Origin: Litorimonas sp964511495
Lineage (GTDB): Bacteria > Pseudomonadota > Alphaproteobacteria > Caulobacterales > Maricaulaceae
Length of the DNA stretch: 64,000 bases
Direction of reading: 5' to 3'
NCBI GenBank assembly: GCA_964511495.1
Contig: CAZEFT010000010.1
Coordinates: 1-64,000, forward strand
Notes under the pieces: model-generated
What the model saw: the letters and a program-made list of their open reading frames with translations, nothing else
Database searches by the model: none
Told to the model about the DNA's origin: nothing
Program-made: the position numbers and the translations under genes
Shown: positions 52,304-61,214 of the stretch, piece after piece
Layout: every line of letters begins with the position of its first letter
Numbering within the stretch: the first letter of the stretch is position 1

Positions 52304-52558
52304 GAACGAGACCTATTGAGGTAACAAAAACATCAAGAATCTGGCCCAAAAGCCAAATTGCCTTCGTTTAGTGAAACGTGTCTCGGGTTACAAGCAATCT
52401 CCGCAAAAATGGTGAGATTTATCAACGAATCTTTTGCCGCCTACCGGGTTTTGCTGTTGTTTTCAGCAATCCGCCTGAGATGTACGCAGTTTTCGTGAGT
52501 TTCGTCTCTGGATTTAGTGCTAAAAATTTGTACTAGTTAATTCACGGAGGACGTCATC

Positions 52559-53425
52559 ATGGTCTATCGCAGTCAATTTGGTGGACGCGGACGCGGAGTG
52601 CGTCGTCGCGGCGGTGGTTTTCGATGGCAAATCATGGTGCTTTTCGCCATTGGGGCCGCCGTTTACTACTTTGCCAATCAAGAAACCGTCCCCTTTACAG
52701 GTCGAAAACAGCTTCGCACTATGGATCCCGAACAGGAAATGCAGCTTGGTCTGCAATCCTATCAACAAATTTTGGCTGATAATCGCCAAAATCTCATCAC
52801 CTCCGGGCCTGTTGTTGATACAACCCGCGAAATCGGTGCGCGACTGGCACGGGCTGCGGCCAATGAAGATCCGGGTTTTGACTGGGCCTTCAACGTCATC
52901 GACAGTCCGCAAGCCAATGCGTTTGCCTTGCCAGGCGGTTACACAGCTATTTACACGGGGCTCCTGCCGATTGCTGAAAATGAAAATGGCCTCGCTGTGG
53001 TGATGGGGCATGAGATTGGTCATGCACTGGCCCATCATGGTGCTGAACGGATGGCGCAACAAAATATGCAACGCATTGTCGGGGCGGGCGTGTCTCTCGG
53101 GGCGGGCGGTATGGATTATAGCGCTCAACGTGCGGTTATGGGTGTGTTTGGCGGTATCAGCCAATATGGCTATGCTTTGCCTTTCTCACGTGCGCATGAA
53201 TCGGAGGCGGACTACATCGGGCTGATCTTGATGGCGAGGGCCTGTTATGACCCACGGGAAGCTCCGAAATTATGGGAACGTATGGGTGCACAGGGCGGAC
53301 AAACCCCTCCCGAATTTCAAAGTACTCACCCAAGTCCAGAAACGCGGGTCAATGACTTTAACGCATGGATGCCCGAGGCTGTGAAAGTTTATAATCAAAG
53401 CTGCCCAAACAAAATCAGGCTTTAA
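52559..53425 (+). CDS. M48-family membrane metalloprotease
   Basis: 288 aa. After a basic, Gly-rich start (GGRGRGVRRRGGG) comes one membrane helix (about 23-39), then the protease domain with HEIGH (151-155) and the downstream HESEADYIG (213-221) providing the third zinc ligand. GGAGG lies before the ATG. It resembles periplasmic LoiP/YcaL-type M48 proteases for quality control in the envelope, but it is inner-membrane anchored rather than a lipoprotein. Confidence 0.9.
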   Translation: MVYRSQFGGRGRGVRRRGGGFRWQIMVLFAIGAAVYYFANQETVPFTGRKQLRTMDPEQEMQLGLQSYQQILADNRQNLITSGPVVDTTREIGARLARAAANEDPGFDWAFNVIDSPQANAFALPGGYTAIYTGLLPIAENENGLAVVMGHEIGHALAHHGAERMAQQNMQRIVGAGVSLGAGGMDYSAQRAVMGVFGGISQYGYALPFSRAHESEADYIGLILMARACYDPREAPKLWERMGAQGGQTPPEFQSTHPSPETRVNDFNAWMPEAVKVYNQSCPNKIRL

Positions 53426-53453
53426 TTGTCAAAAAATTTGCAAAGTTAAATGA

Positions 53454-53975
53454 ATGACTGAAGACGATGATTTGACGCTAGATGAGGTTCATCTTTTCGG
53501 CTTAATTTTTAGGCTGTTTTTCGTTTTCATCTTGATCGTCATTATAGTCCTCACAACCTATGCAGGATTTAAAGGCTGGCCTTGGTACATATGGATTCCT
53601 TTTTGCGGAAGCGGGATGCTCTTTATCCGTATCATTAAACATAGTTTGTCCTCAGGGTTTGATGGCTATGAACGTGAATTAAAAGATAAAATACGCACCC
53701 AAGCAGTAAGCCAAACCTATTCCAAAGGGGACATACAGTCGCAAGATGAACTACAGACGAAAATAGTTCAGAAAGGTGTAACCCTTGAAGAATTTATGGA
53801 CATGAGTCCTAGACCGACTGATGATGTCAAACTGAGCAGGGCCTATCAAAGAGTCGAAGACAGAAAGAATATGACCCCCACTAAAATGGTCATAATTGGT
53901 TTCTTCGTTGTGATAATAGCGGGTGTTTTTTGGTATGGTCTTGGTCTAATCATAGCGAATATTTTTTCGGGGTAG
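53454..53975 (+). CDS. Hypothetical AT-rich membrane protein
   Basis: 173 aa. Membrane helices at about 12-33, 40-57 and 148-170; between them a charged region (RELKDKIRTQAVSQTYSKGDIQSQDELQ). No known domain. The DNA is more AT-rich than the genes on both sides, and the gene sits between the M48 protease and an SDR with tight spacing, like an accessory insertion. Confidence 0.65.
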   Translation: MTEDDDLTLDEVHLFGLIFRLFFVFILIVIIVLTTYAGFKGWPWYIWIPFCGSGMLFIRIIKHSLSSGFDGYERELKDKIRTQAVSQTYSKGDIQSQDELQTKIVQKGVTLEEFMDMSPRPTDDVKLSRAYQRVEDRKNMTPTKMVIIGFFVVIIAGVFWYGLGLIIANIFSG

Positions 53976-53984
53976 GATGAACGC

Positions 53985-55013
53985 ATGACAGATACAGTAT
54001 TGGTGACCGGCATTACGGGCTATATCGGCTCTCACGTCGCGGCCAAATTATTAGAAAAAGGCTTTACAGTTCGAGGCACCGTCAGAAACAAAACCAAAGG
54101 ACAACGCATTGTAGACGCCCTCGGAGCGCATGGAGCGGATACGTCTCGTTTGACGCTTGTCGAAGCCAATTTGGACGAAGATAAAGGATGGGCAACAGCG
54201 ACGAAAGACTGCCGTTACATCCAACATATTGCTTCCCCTTTTCCATTAGAAGCCCCTAGCGACAGAGAGGCCCTTGTCCCCGCTGCGCGCGCCGGTGCAC
54301 AGCGTGTTTTAGAACACGGCTTTTCCGCCGGAGCAGAACGCATTGTTATGACCTCTTCTCTGGTGTCTATGATGGGACAACCCGGACGGTCAAAAAAAAT
54401 GGTCGTAACAGAAGAGGATTGGTCGGATCCGGATTGGAAGCCGCTCACGGCGTATCCCGTCTCTAAAACGCGGGCAGAGCTTTCGGCTTGGGCCTATACC
54501 AAAGCCCAGGGGATTTCAGAAAAACTCACGACTGTTTGTCCGGGTATCGTTTTCGGGCCTGACCCCTATAAAAATGGTGGAGCTTCCCTTGGTCTCATCA
54601 AAGCCATGTTTGAAGGCGAGTTTCCGCGTGTCCCCAAAATTGCCTATCCGATTGTCGACATTCGCGATTGTGCGTCGCTTCACGTTCAAGCCATGACCGC
54701 AGAAAATGTCGGGGGACGACGACTCATGGCGGCCGGAAAGACGCTTTGGTTCGGAGGAATCGCCAAAGTCTTGCGTGAAGCTTATCCAGAGGCTGAAAAA
54801 TTGCCCAAAGGCGAATTACCCAATTTTGTTGTTCGGATCGCAGCTCTTTTTGATGACCGCATTAAGGGAATAAAACCCGATCTTGGCATTTTTCACGAAG
54901 CCGACAGCGCCTATGTCACTACGCTCACGGGCGTTGTTCCTCGTCCGTCAAAAGAAGCGATTCTAGCGGCGGCAGAGAGCCTCATCGAGAACGGAGACAT
55001 CACTCTCGCATAG
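53985..55013 (+). CDS. NAD(P)-dependent epimerase/dehydratase (extended SDR)
   Basis: 342 aa. Rossmann motif VLVTGITGYIGSHVAAKLLEKG, then GTVRNKTKGQRI, the catalytic set with Ser in VMTSSLVSMMG and YPVSKTRAELSAW (YxxxK), then CPGIVFGPD. This is the dihydroflavonol-4-reductase-like branch of extended SDRs; the substrate in bacteria is generally unknown (aldehydes or ketones). GTAGGA 9 nt above the ATG. Convergent with the carA operon. Confidence 0.88.
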   Translation: MTDTVLVTGITGYIGSHVAAKLLEKGFTVRGTVRNKTKGQRIVDALGAHGADTSRLTLVEANLDEDKGWATATKDCRYIQHIASPFPLEAPSDREALVPAARAGAQRVLEHGFSAGAERIVMTSSLVSMMGQPGRSKKMVVTEEDWSDPDWKPLTAYPVSKTRAELSAWAYTKAQGISEKLTTVCPGIVFGPDPYKNGGASLGLIKAMFEGEFPRVPKIAYPIVDIRDCASLHVQAMTAENVGGRRLMAAGKTLWFGGIAKVLREAYPEAEKLPKGELPNFVVRIAALFDDRIKGIKPDLGIFHEADSAYVTTLTGVVPRPSKEAILAAAESLIENGDITLA

Positions 55014-55035
55014 ACCCAATAACGAATATCCTTCT

Positions 55036-55392
55036 TCAATGCCTTTTCGAAAAGCGGATATGAAACAGAGCTATGATGAAGAGACCCAATAATAGCCAAA
55101 AGGGTTGGACTAAAATGCGCTGAATGAAATATTGCACAGGGCGCAAAGCATCCAAGTTCAAAATCTGAAGCGCAGTCAGACAAGCAATGATAAGAATAAC
55201 CACTCCAACGATAAGAGGAATGGTTCTCAGCCAAATGAAAGTAAACGTGTCTTTCAGATCAAATTGATGTCTGAAAATGACCTTATAACTGACCCATCGC
55301 CAAAGAAGCGCAAATAATTTCATCAAAACAATGCTGACGAACAGCACCAATGTCGTGACAATGATTTGTGGTAGAAAAGCTATGACATTCAA
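55036..55392 (-). CDS. Hypothetical membrane protein overlapping carA
   Basis: 118 aa from a TTG start at 55390-55392 that overlaps the carA stop codon by 4 nt, which suggests translational coupling; ATG 55323 would be the next option. Membrane segments at about 6-27, 55-75 and 92-112. Not recognised by family. Downstream of carA in the same operon. Confidence 0.6.
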   Translation of the reverse strand: MNVIAFLPQIIVTTLVLFVSIVLMKLFALLWRWVSYKVIFRHQFDLKDTFTFIWLRTIPLIVGVVILIIACLTALQILNLDALRPVQYFIQRILVQPFWLLLGLFIIALFHIRFSKRH

Positions 55393-56540
55393 AGTGCGTT
55401 AGCAAAGCGCTCAAATAAGTAGAAACTATCCTGTGGGCCAGGACTGGCTTCCGGATGGTGCTGGACGGAAAAGACCGGTTTGCCTTTCAAGCGAATCCCG
55501 CAATTCGACCTATCAAACAAACTCACATGGGTTTCCTCGACCGTATCCGGCAAACTTGCGCTTTCAACAGCGAAACCATGATTCATGGAAACGATTTCGA
55601 CTTTCTCAGTGGTATGGTCTTTGACCGGATGGTTCGCGCCGTGATGGCCCTGTTCCATCTTCACCGTTTTTGCCCCTAGAGCTTCGGCCAACATTTGATG
55701 GCCTAAGCAAATTCCTAAAATCGGCACGTCCGCAGCAATCAAAGCTTTGATAACGGGCACAGCATATTGCCCGGTGGCAGCAGGATCACCCGGCCCGTTC
55801 GATAAAACAACCCCATCGGGGTTGAGCGCCAAAATGTCATTGGCCGATGTTTTGCCGGGCACAACGGTGACGCTTAAACCTACACTGACGAGGTTACGCA
55901 AAATATTGCGCTTCACACCATAATCAATGAGCACAACTTTTTTTACACCGTCTTTATTTTCATAACCTTTCGGCCAAATCCAACGGGCTTCGCGCCAATC
56001 GAAATTTTCATTGGCCGCCATATCCTGTGCTAAATCCGCACCGACAAGGCCTTCCCATGCTTTCGCTTTCGCAATCAAAGCCTCGACATCGAATTGGCCA
56101 TGCGTGTTGTGCGCAATGACGCCTTTCGGCATACCTTTGTCACGAATAAAGGAGGTGATAGCACGCGTATCAACACCAGAAATGCCGATGATGTTACGAG
56201 CTTCCAACCACTCACCCAGTTCAGAGTCTGAACGCCAATTTGAGGCCGGCGTCACAGCGGCTTTGAAAATCGCACCTCGTGCCGCTGTCTGAGCCTTTTC
56301 AGTCGTAGCTTCTTCATCTTCGGCCGTCGTGCCTGTATTACCGATATGAGGGAATGTGAAACAGACGATTTGGGAGGCGTAAGACGGGTCTGTCAGGATT
56401 TCTTGATATCCTGTCATAGCCGTATTGAAACAAACTTCACCGACAGCGTCACCTTGGGCGCCAATGCCGTGACCGTAAAAGACGTCGCCTGTCTCAAACA
56501 CCAAAACCGCACTCTTATTAGACGTGAAATTATCAGCCAT
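55389..56540 (-). CDS. carA: Carbamoyl-phosphate synthase, small subunit
   Basis: 383 aa. Glutaminase subunit of carbamoyl-phosphate synthase. N-terminal part LVFETGDVFYGHGIGAQGDAVGEVCFNTAMTGYQEILTDPSYASQIVCFTFP; the class I amidotransferase domain has VLSNGPGDPAATG, catalytic Cys in PILGICLGHQML and His/Glu in VQHHPEASPGP. Divergent from the GatB/YqeY gene, an arrangement typical of alphaproteobacteria. Confidence 0.97.
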   Translation of the reverse strand: MADNFTSNKSAVLVFETGDVFYGHGIGAQGDAVGEVCFNTAMTGYQEILTDPSYASQIVCFTFPHIGNTGTTAEDEEATTEKAQTAARGAIFKAAVTPASNWRSDSELGEWLEARNIIGISGVDTRAITSFIRDKGMPKGVIAHNTHGQFDVEALIAKAKAWEGLVGADLAQDMAANENFDWREARWIWPKGYENKDGVKKVVLIDYGVKRNILRNLVSVGLSVTVVPGKTSANDILALNPDGVVLSNGPGDPAATGQYAVPVIKALIAADVPILGICLGHQMLAEALGAKTVKMEQGHHGANHPVKDHTTEKVEIVSMNHGFAVESASLPDTVEETHVSLFDRSNCGIRLKGKPVFSVQHHPEASPGPQDSFYLFERFANAL

Positions 56541-56847
56541 AATGCGAATCCTGACGCTGCAACCAAGCCTGTCTGTGTTCAGGCCAAACTTTGCAGGCTT
56601 TTAAGGAAAGGACTCCATTTTTCAAGGAGTTTTTCCAATACAAAAATACGAATGACTGAGAAGAGACAGCGCGCATTTTCGTATCAAATTCGTGACTATT
56701 TCAACCACACCCTGTAAATCGGCGATAGACATTGTGCAAAACTGTCTTTTCAAGTGCCAAGGGGCTTGGCAAATACCCTAATCAGACTACATTGGCCTTC
56801 TGCAGGATAATATAATCCTGCATAGCCTGAAGCTTAGTCTGGCCCTG
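56541..56847. other. Divergent promoter region carA / GatB-YqeY
   Basis: No gene is seen. Contents: a hairpin ACTCC/GGAGT followed by TTTTT (about 56610-56636), AT-rich sequence, and the 22-bp palindrome at 56801-56822 overlapping a TATAAT. It probably holds promoters for both genes. Confidence 0.55.
56801..56822. promoter_or_regulatory. Palindrome overlapping a -10-like box upstream of GatB/YqeY
   Basis: TGCAGGAT-AATATA-ATCCTGCA is a perfect 8-bp inverted repeat with a 6-nt spacer. TATAAT (56811-56816) lies within it. This is the form of an operator covering a promoter; no T-run supports a terminator. Confidence 0.5.
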
Positions 56848-57348
56848 ATGGGTCGCCATGTGATGAACATTATGCCTGTTGCTGCTACGCCTTTACGTGA
56901 TACGATTTCCAGCAGAACGAAAGACGCCATGCGGGCGAAGGATAGCATACGCGTTTCCACACTCCGCCTCGTCAACGCTGCAATCAAAGACCGTGACATC
57001 GCCGCGCGCGCTGAAGATCGCTGCGAAGGGATAACCGATTCAGAAATCCTCTCAATTTTATCCAAAATGGTTAAGCAGCGCGAAGAAAGCGCTAAAACTT
57101 ATGACGACAACGGACGCCCTGAATTGGCTGACAGAGAGCGGACAGAAATTGAGATTGTACGTGAATTTATGCCCCAACCACTTGGCGATGACGAGTTAAA
57201 GGCCACAATCGCCAAAATCATCGAAGAGAGCGGCGCGACTTGCCTCAAAGATATGGGTAAAATTATGGGTCAGTTAAAAACTGATTATGCGGGCCGTGTC
57301 GATATGGGTAAAGCCGGGGCTGTGGTCAAAAGCCATCTTTGCAGTTAA
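56848..57348 (+). CDS. GatB/YqeY-domain protein
   Basis: 166 aa from ATG 56848; ATGs at 56863 and 56872 (MPVAATPLRDTISS) are also possible and closer to the family start. YqeY domain: LRDTISSRTKDAMRAKDSIRVSTLRLVNAAIKDRDIAAR, ITDSEILSILSKMVKQREESAKTYDDNGRPELADRERTEIEIVREFMPQPL, and GKIMGQLKTDYAGRVDMGKAGAVVKSHL. The family is related to the tRNA-binding tail of the GatB amidotransferase subunit; its function is unclear. In many alphaproteobacteria dnaG and rpoD follow, but here YggT does. Confidence 0.9.
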   Translation: MGRHVMNIMPVAATPLRDTISSRTKDAMRAKDSIRVSTLRLVNAAIKDRDIAARAEDRCEGITDSEILSILSKMVKQREESAKTYDDNGRPELADRERTEIEIVREFMPQPLGDDELKATIAKIIEESGATCLKDMGKIMGQLKTDYAGRVDMGKAGAVVKSHLCS

Positions 57349-57402
57349 TCAGCTATATTCGCTAATGTCGTTTTTTGTTCGTTTTAAAATAGAGACTTAA
57401 AT

Positions 57403-57705
57403 ATGAGCGCTGCTCAATCCATCATACATTTTTTCGTCAATCCGGCCATAAATCTGCTGTTGCTGATTCTTATTCTTTATATGATTTTCAGTTGGTTGAT
57501 TGCTTTTAATGTCGTGAATTTACGAAACCCGATTATGGGGCAAATTTATAACTTCTGCCGCTCTGTCACGGAACCACTCTTGGCGCCGTTGCGCCGTATC
57601 ATACCTCCTATGGCTGGTTTTGATTTAGCCTTTTTAGTTCTATTCCTCATCATCCTTTGGGTACAGGGATATGTCATTCCATTGCTCTTCAATGCGCTTG
57701 GTTAA
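57403..57705 (+). CDS. YggT-family membrane protein
   Basis: 100 aa with two main membrane segments (about 14-34 and 72-95) and the YggT motif RSVTEPLLAPLRRIIPPMAGFDLAFLVLFLII. The family is linked to osmotic adaptation and envelope assembly in other bacteria. It lies 54 nt after the GatB/YqeY gene on the same strand. Confidence 0.9.
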   Translation: MSAAQSIIHFFVNPAINLLLLILILYMIFSWLIAFNVVNLRNPIMGQIYNFCRSVTEPLLAPLRRIIPPMAGFDLAFLVLFLIILWVQGYVIPLLFNALG

Positions 57706-57800
57706 AGACGCTGTCCCGCAAAAGTAATCCAAGAATAATCAAGCTATCTCGTCATTTATGTCGCAATAGCCTTTCGTTCTAAAATTGCTATACATCCCCT

Positions 57801-59777
57801 ATGATCGCTGAAGTCGGACATTTCTGTTTAATTTTGGCACTTTTCATAGCCGTAATGCAGTCTGTCCTACCGCTTTACGGGGCCCATAAAAACAGCCAAG
57901 CCCTAATGGAGTTTGGCGATTATGCCGCTCGGGCCCAATTCGCGCTCTTGGCCGCCTGTTTCATCGCCCTCACCTTCACCTTTTTAGGTTCCGATTTTTC
58001 GGTCAAACTCGCCGCGTCTCATTCCCACAGCCAGAAACCATTACTATATAAAATCTCCGGCGTATGGGGGAATCACGAAGGGTCAATCCTGCTTTGGGTC
58101 GTTATGTTGGGCCTTTATGGCTTTCTCTTTTCTTTGTTTTCGAAACGCCTGCCAACCGAATTACGCGCCCGCACCCTCGCCATACAGGGGTTGCTCGCGG
58201 TTGGTTTTATCAGCTTCATCCTCTTCACATCTAACCCGTTTGAGCGTTTATTTCCGACGCCGATTGACGGAAACGGGCTGAACCCTCTTTTACAAGACCC
58301 GGGCCTCGCCATTCATCCACCTCTCCTCTATTTGGGTTATGTCGGCTATTCACTGGCCTTTTCTATGGCCGTTGCCGCTCTTATTTCCGGTAAGATTGAT
58401 CGCGACTGGGCGCGGGCATTAAAACCCTGGTCACTCATCTCCTGGAGTTTCCTGACCCTCGGCATCACCATGGGGTCACTTTGGGCCTATTATGAATTGG
58501 GCTGGGGCGGATGGTGGATGTGGGATCCTGTTGAAAATGTGTCCTTTATGCCTTGGCTACTTGGCACCGCTTTATTGCACTCGATTCTGGTCATGGAGCG
58601 CAAACAAAATCTCGCCCATTGGACAGTTTTACTGGCTATCACAGCTTTCTCCCTTAGCCTTGTGGGGACTTTTGTCGTCCGCTCCGGCATATTGGTGAGT
58701 GTCCATGCTTTCGCCGTTGATCCGGCACGCGGCGTTTATATTTTGGGACTTTTATTGGTCGCTACTGGCGGCGCACTCGGGCTTTATGCGCTGCGCTCCA
58801 AGACCTTGGTACAACGCGCTGAATTTGACAGGGTCTCACGCGAAGGCGGCTTGGTGCTCAATAACATCCTTTTAGTCACCGCGACGGCTACGGTTTTCCT
58901 CGGGACTTTCTACCCCCTGCTTATGGATGCGTTTACAGGCGATAAAATCAGTGTTGGTGCGCCTTATTTCGATCTGACTTTTGCGCCGATTATGTCCGTG
59001 TTGATCCTCTTTATGGGGGCGGCACCGCTGTTAAAGTGGCAAGGGGATAGTCTGATTAAACTCAAGCGTTTCGGTTTTATTAGTCTGATTGTAGCACTTA
59101 CCATTATCGCTCTGTCGGCACTCTTCGGGAAATCCATACTCGGCGGAATCGGCTTGGCCCTCGCCGCTTATCTCGCTTATGGTGCGATAAAAGCCCTTAA
59201 TAACAGACGCCCTTTATCAGGCCTGTCCAAATCCTTGAAATATAATACGCTCGCCTTTTTCATCGCCCATTTGGGCATGGCCGTCTTCACTGCAGGTGCG
59301 GTTATTATGAGTGTCTGGTCAGAGGACACCATCGGACGCGTCAAACCGGGCGATAGCCTGACGGTCGCCGGTTATGAGTTTACACTTGATACCATAGATG
59401 GCGGACAGGTCAGCAATTACAGTTATCGTCGGGGATATGTCAGAGTTGTGAAAAACGGACGTGTGATTGATACGCTTAAAACGGAACAACGTTTTTACCC
59501 TGTTCGGGATATGATTACGACCGAAGCCGGGTTTCACTTTGCGCCTTACGCGACAGTCTTTGCCGCTATCGGCGAAGGGACACCGGAAGACGGTTATATC
59601 TTACGCGCGAATTATCATCCTGCCGTTGTCTGGATATGGTTGGGCGCTTTTATGATGGCTTTGGCCGGATTTCTGTCTCTCTTTGGATTGGGCGCGCCGA
59701 AAGGGCGAAGAGAGAATATTAGGCAGAAAAATGATGCCCCCGCTGGCGCCTCTCTTCAGCATGGAGCCCCGTCATGA
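57801..59777 (+). CDS. ccmF: Cytochrome c haem lyase subunit CcmF
   Basis: 658 aa, about 15 membrane segments. The haem-handling WWD motif is visible as GWGGWWMWDPVENVSFMPWL; GNHEGSILLW and HPPLLYLGYVGYSLAF are further family signatures. CcmF joins haem to apocytochrome c in the periplasm in system I maturation. It leads the ccmFGHI operon with start/stop overlaps. ccmE, which usually precedes ccmF, is not in the preceding genes. Confidence 0.96.
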   Translation: MIAEVGHFCLILALFIAVMQSVLPLYGAHKNSQALMEFGDYAARAQFALLAACFIALTFTFLGSDFSVKLAASHSHSQKPLLYKISGVWGNHEGSILLWVVMLGLYGFLFSLFSKRLPTELRARTLAIQGLLAVGFISFILFTSNPFERLFPTPIDGNGLNPLLQDPGLAIHPPLLYLGYVGYSLAFSMAVAALISGKIDRDWARALKPWSLISWSFLTLGITMGSLWAYYELGWGGWWMWDPVENVSFMPWLLGTALLHSILVMERKQNLAHWTVLLAITAFSLSLVGTFVVRSGILVSVHAFAVDPARGVYILGLLLVATGGALGLYALRSKTLVQRAEFDRVSREGGLVLNNILLVTATATVFLGTFYPLLMDAFTGDKISVGAPYFDLTFAPIMSVLILFMGAAPLLKWQGDSLIKLKRFGFISLIVALTIIALSALFGKSILGGIGLALAAYLAYGAIKALNNRRPLSGLSKSLKYNTLAFFIAHLGMAVFTAGAVIMSVWSEDTIGRVKPGDSLTVAGYEFTLDTIDGGQVSNYSYRRGYVRVVKNGRVIDTLKTEQRFYPVRDMITTEAGFHFAPYATVFAAIGEGTPEDGYILRANYHPAVVWIWLGAFMMALAGFLSLFGLGAPKGRRENIRQKNDAPAGASLQHGAPS

Positions 59778-60313
59778 TGCGGGGGGTTCTTCCTTTAATT
59801 ATCTTCGCAGGGATTGCCGTAGCTTTTGCGATTGGGCTAACCAAAGATCCACGCCGCATGGAAACCACGCTGATTAACCAAGCCTTTCCGCCCTTCGCTC
59901 TAGAGACCCTTTACGAACCGGAAAAAACGGAGACAGAAGCGCTTTTGACAGGTCAGGTCAGCCTTATCAATGTGTTCGGCTCATGGTGCGTCACCTGTAA
60001 TGTTGAGCACCCTATTTTGATGGATATTGCGAAAGATAAAAGCATCCGTCTTATCGGGCATAATTGGCGGGATGACCGCGAAAAAGCCAAACAGTGGCTG
60101 GCGCGTCGCGGCGACCCTTATGAAATAATTATTTTCGATCCTGACAGCGAACTCGCCATTCCGCTTGGCGTGGTCGGAGCACCTGAAACCTTCATCACGG
60201 ATAAGCAAGGGCGCATTCGTTACAAACACTCAGGCGCGATCAGCTATGAGGACTGGGAAGGTATTTTGAAACCGCTTATCCTATCACTGACTTTGGAAAT
60301 TGAGGCCCAATGA
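59774..60313 (+). CDS. ccmG: Thiol:disulfide oxidoreductase CcmG/DsbE
   Basis: 179 aa. N-terminal membrane anchor (LPLIIFAGIAVAFAIGL), then a periplasmic thioredoxin fold with the active site GSWCVTCNVEHP (CxxC) and the cis-proline region VVGAPETFITDKQGRIRYKH. It reduces apocytochrome c cysteines before haem attachment. The start overlaps the ccmF stop by 4 nt. Confidence 0.94.
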   Translation: MMRGVLPLIIFAGIAVAFAIGLTKDPRRMETTLINQAFPPFALETLYEPEKTETEALLTGQVSLINVFGSWCVTCNVEHPILMDIAKDKSIRLIGHNWRDDREKAKQWLARRGDPYEIIIFDPDSELAIPLGVVGAPETFITDKQGRIRYKHSGAISYEDWEGILKPLILSLTLEIEAQ

Positions 60314-60732
60314 TGCGAACCCTCATAAGCCTTTGTTTCACTTTGCTAATATTGTCCCCAATAAGCGGTCTGGCGCAAGTCAATGATCCTGCATTAGAAC
60401 AACGCGCACGCGAAATCGGGCAATCCCTACGCTGTGTCGTCTGCCAGAATCAGTCGATTGATGAATCAGACGCCCCTCTGGCACAAGATATGCGGAAGCT
60501 TGTCCGCCAACGCTTGAGTGAAGGCGACACGAATGAAGCTGTCATTGCCTATATGCGTGAGAAATATGGTGATTATGTACTGCTCAAACCGCCCGTTCAG
60601 TCTAATACCTATATTCTTTGGCTCCTGCCCTTTGGCCTTCTCCTGATGGGACTCGTCTGGTTCTTGCGCTCAGGCTCAGTCGCCGAAGAAGCGAATCCGG
60701 GAACGGCCAATGATGAGCGTGGAAGCATTTAA
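60310..60732 (+). CDS. ccmH: Cytochrome c maturation protein CcmH
   Basis: 140 aa. Signal peptide ending near SGLAQ, then the redox motif LRCVVCQNQSIDESDAPLAQDMRKLVRQRLSEG and the YGDYVLLKPPV segment, followed by one C-terminal membrane helix (LWLLPFGLLLMGLVWFL). It holds apocytochrome thiols ready for CcmF. Overlaps ccmG by 4 nt and ccmI by 1 nt. Confidence 0.94.
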   Translation: MMRTLISLCFTLLILSPISGLAQVNDPALEQRAREIGQSLRCVVCQNQSIDESDAPLAQDMRKLVRQRLSEGDTNEAVIAYMREKYGDYVLLKPPVQSNTYILWLLPFGLLLMGLVWFLRSGSVAEEANPGTANDERGSI

Positions 60733-61214
60733 TGATCTGGCTCCTTTTGATAATTATCGCACTCGCAACGACGTTGTTCTTGGTTACGCCATTTTTGAAC
60801 GGCGCAAGGCGACCCGTTGTGATCTCACTTTTTATGGCGAGCTTGATCGGTGCCTCCATCGGGCTTTACGCTTTTTTGGGGACGCCGACCCCGCCCGCGC
60901 CAGAGCTTTCCGCAGAGACGCCGTCTGCTTTGGAAGCAGCACAATCAGTGACGCAGGAAGACATAGAGGGCATGGTCATGGGCTTAGCCACGCGCTTGAG
61001 GGTAGAACCGGATGACCCGGCGGGTTGGACACGTCTGATCCGCTCTCGCATTGTTTTAGGGGATGTCCCGAACTTACTGAAAGACCACAAGGCGATGGTC
61101 GAGCATTATGCCGACCAACCCAATATGATTGAGCAAATCAATAAAAATAGTGGTTTCACCGCGTTAGCACGCAGGCTTTACGAAGAGGCAAAGCTTACGC
61201 CTGAAACACCTTAG
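60732..61214 (+). CDS. ccmI: CcmI-like cytochrome c biogenesis protein
   Basis: 160 aa. Two N-terminal membrane helices (about 2-22 and 28-46) and a periplasmic TPR-like part (ITQEDIEGMVMGLATRLRVEPDDPAGWTRLIRSRIVLGD). It is shorter than the usual CcmI (about 300-400 aa), with only one or two TPR-like units, so it may be a reduced form. It follows ccmH by overlap. Its end overlaps the end of hemY by 4 nt in convergent orientation. Confidence 0.8.
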   Translation: MIWLLLIIIALATTLFLVTPFLNGARRPVVISLFMASLIGASIGLYAFLGTPTPPAPELSAETPSALEAAQSVTQEDIEGMVMGLATRLRVEPDDPAGWTRLIRSRIVLGDVPNLLKDHKAMVEHYADQPNMIEQINKNSGFTALARRLYEEAKLTPETP

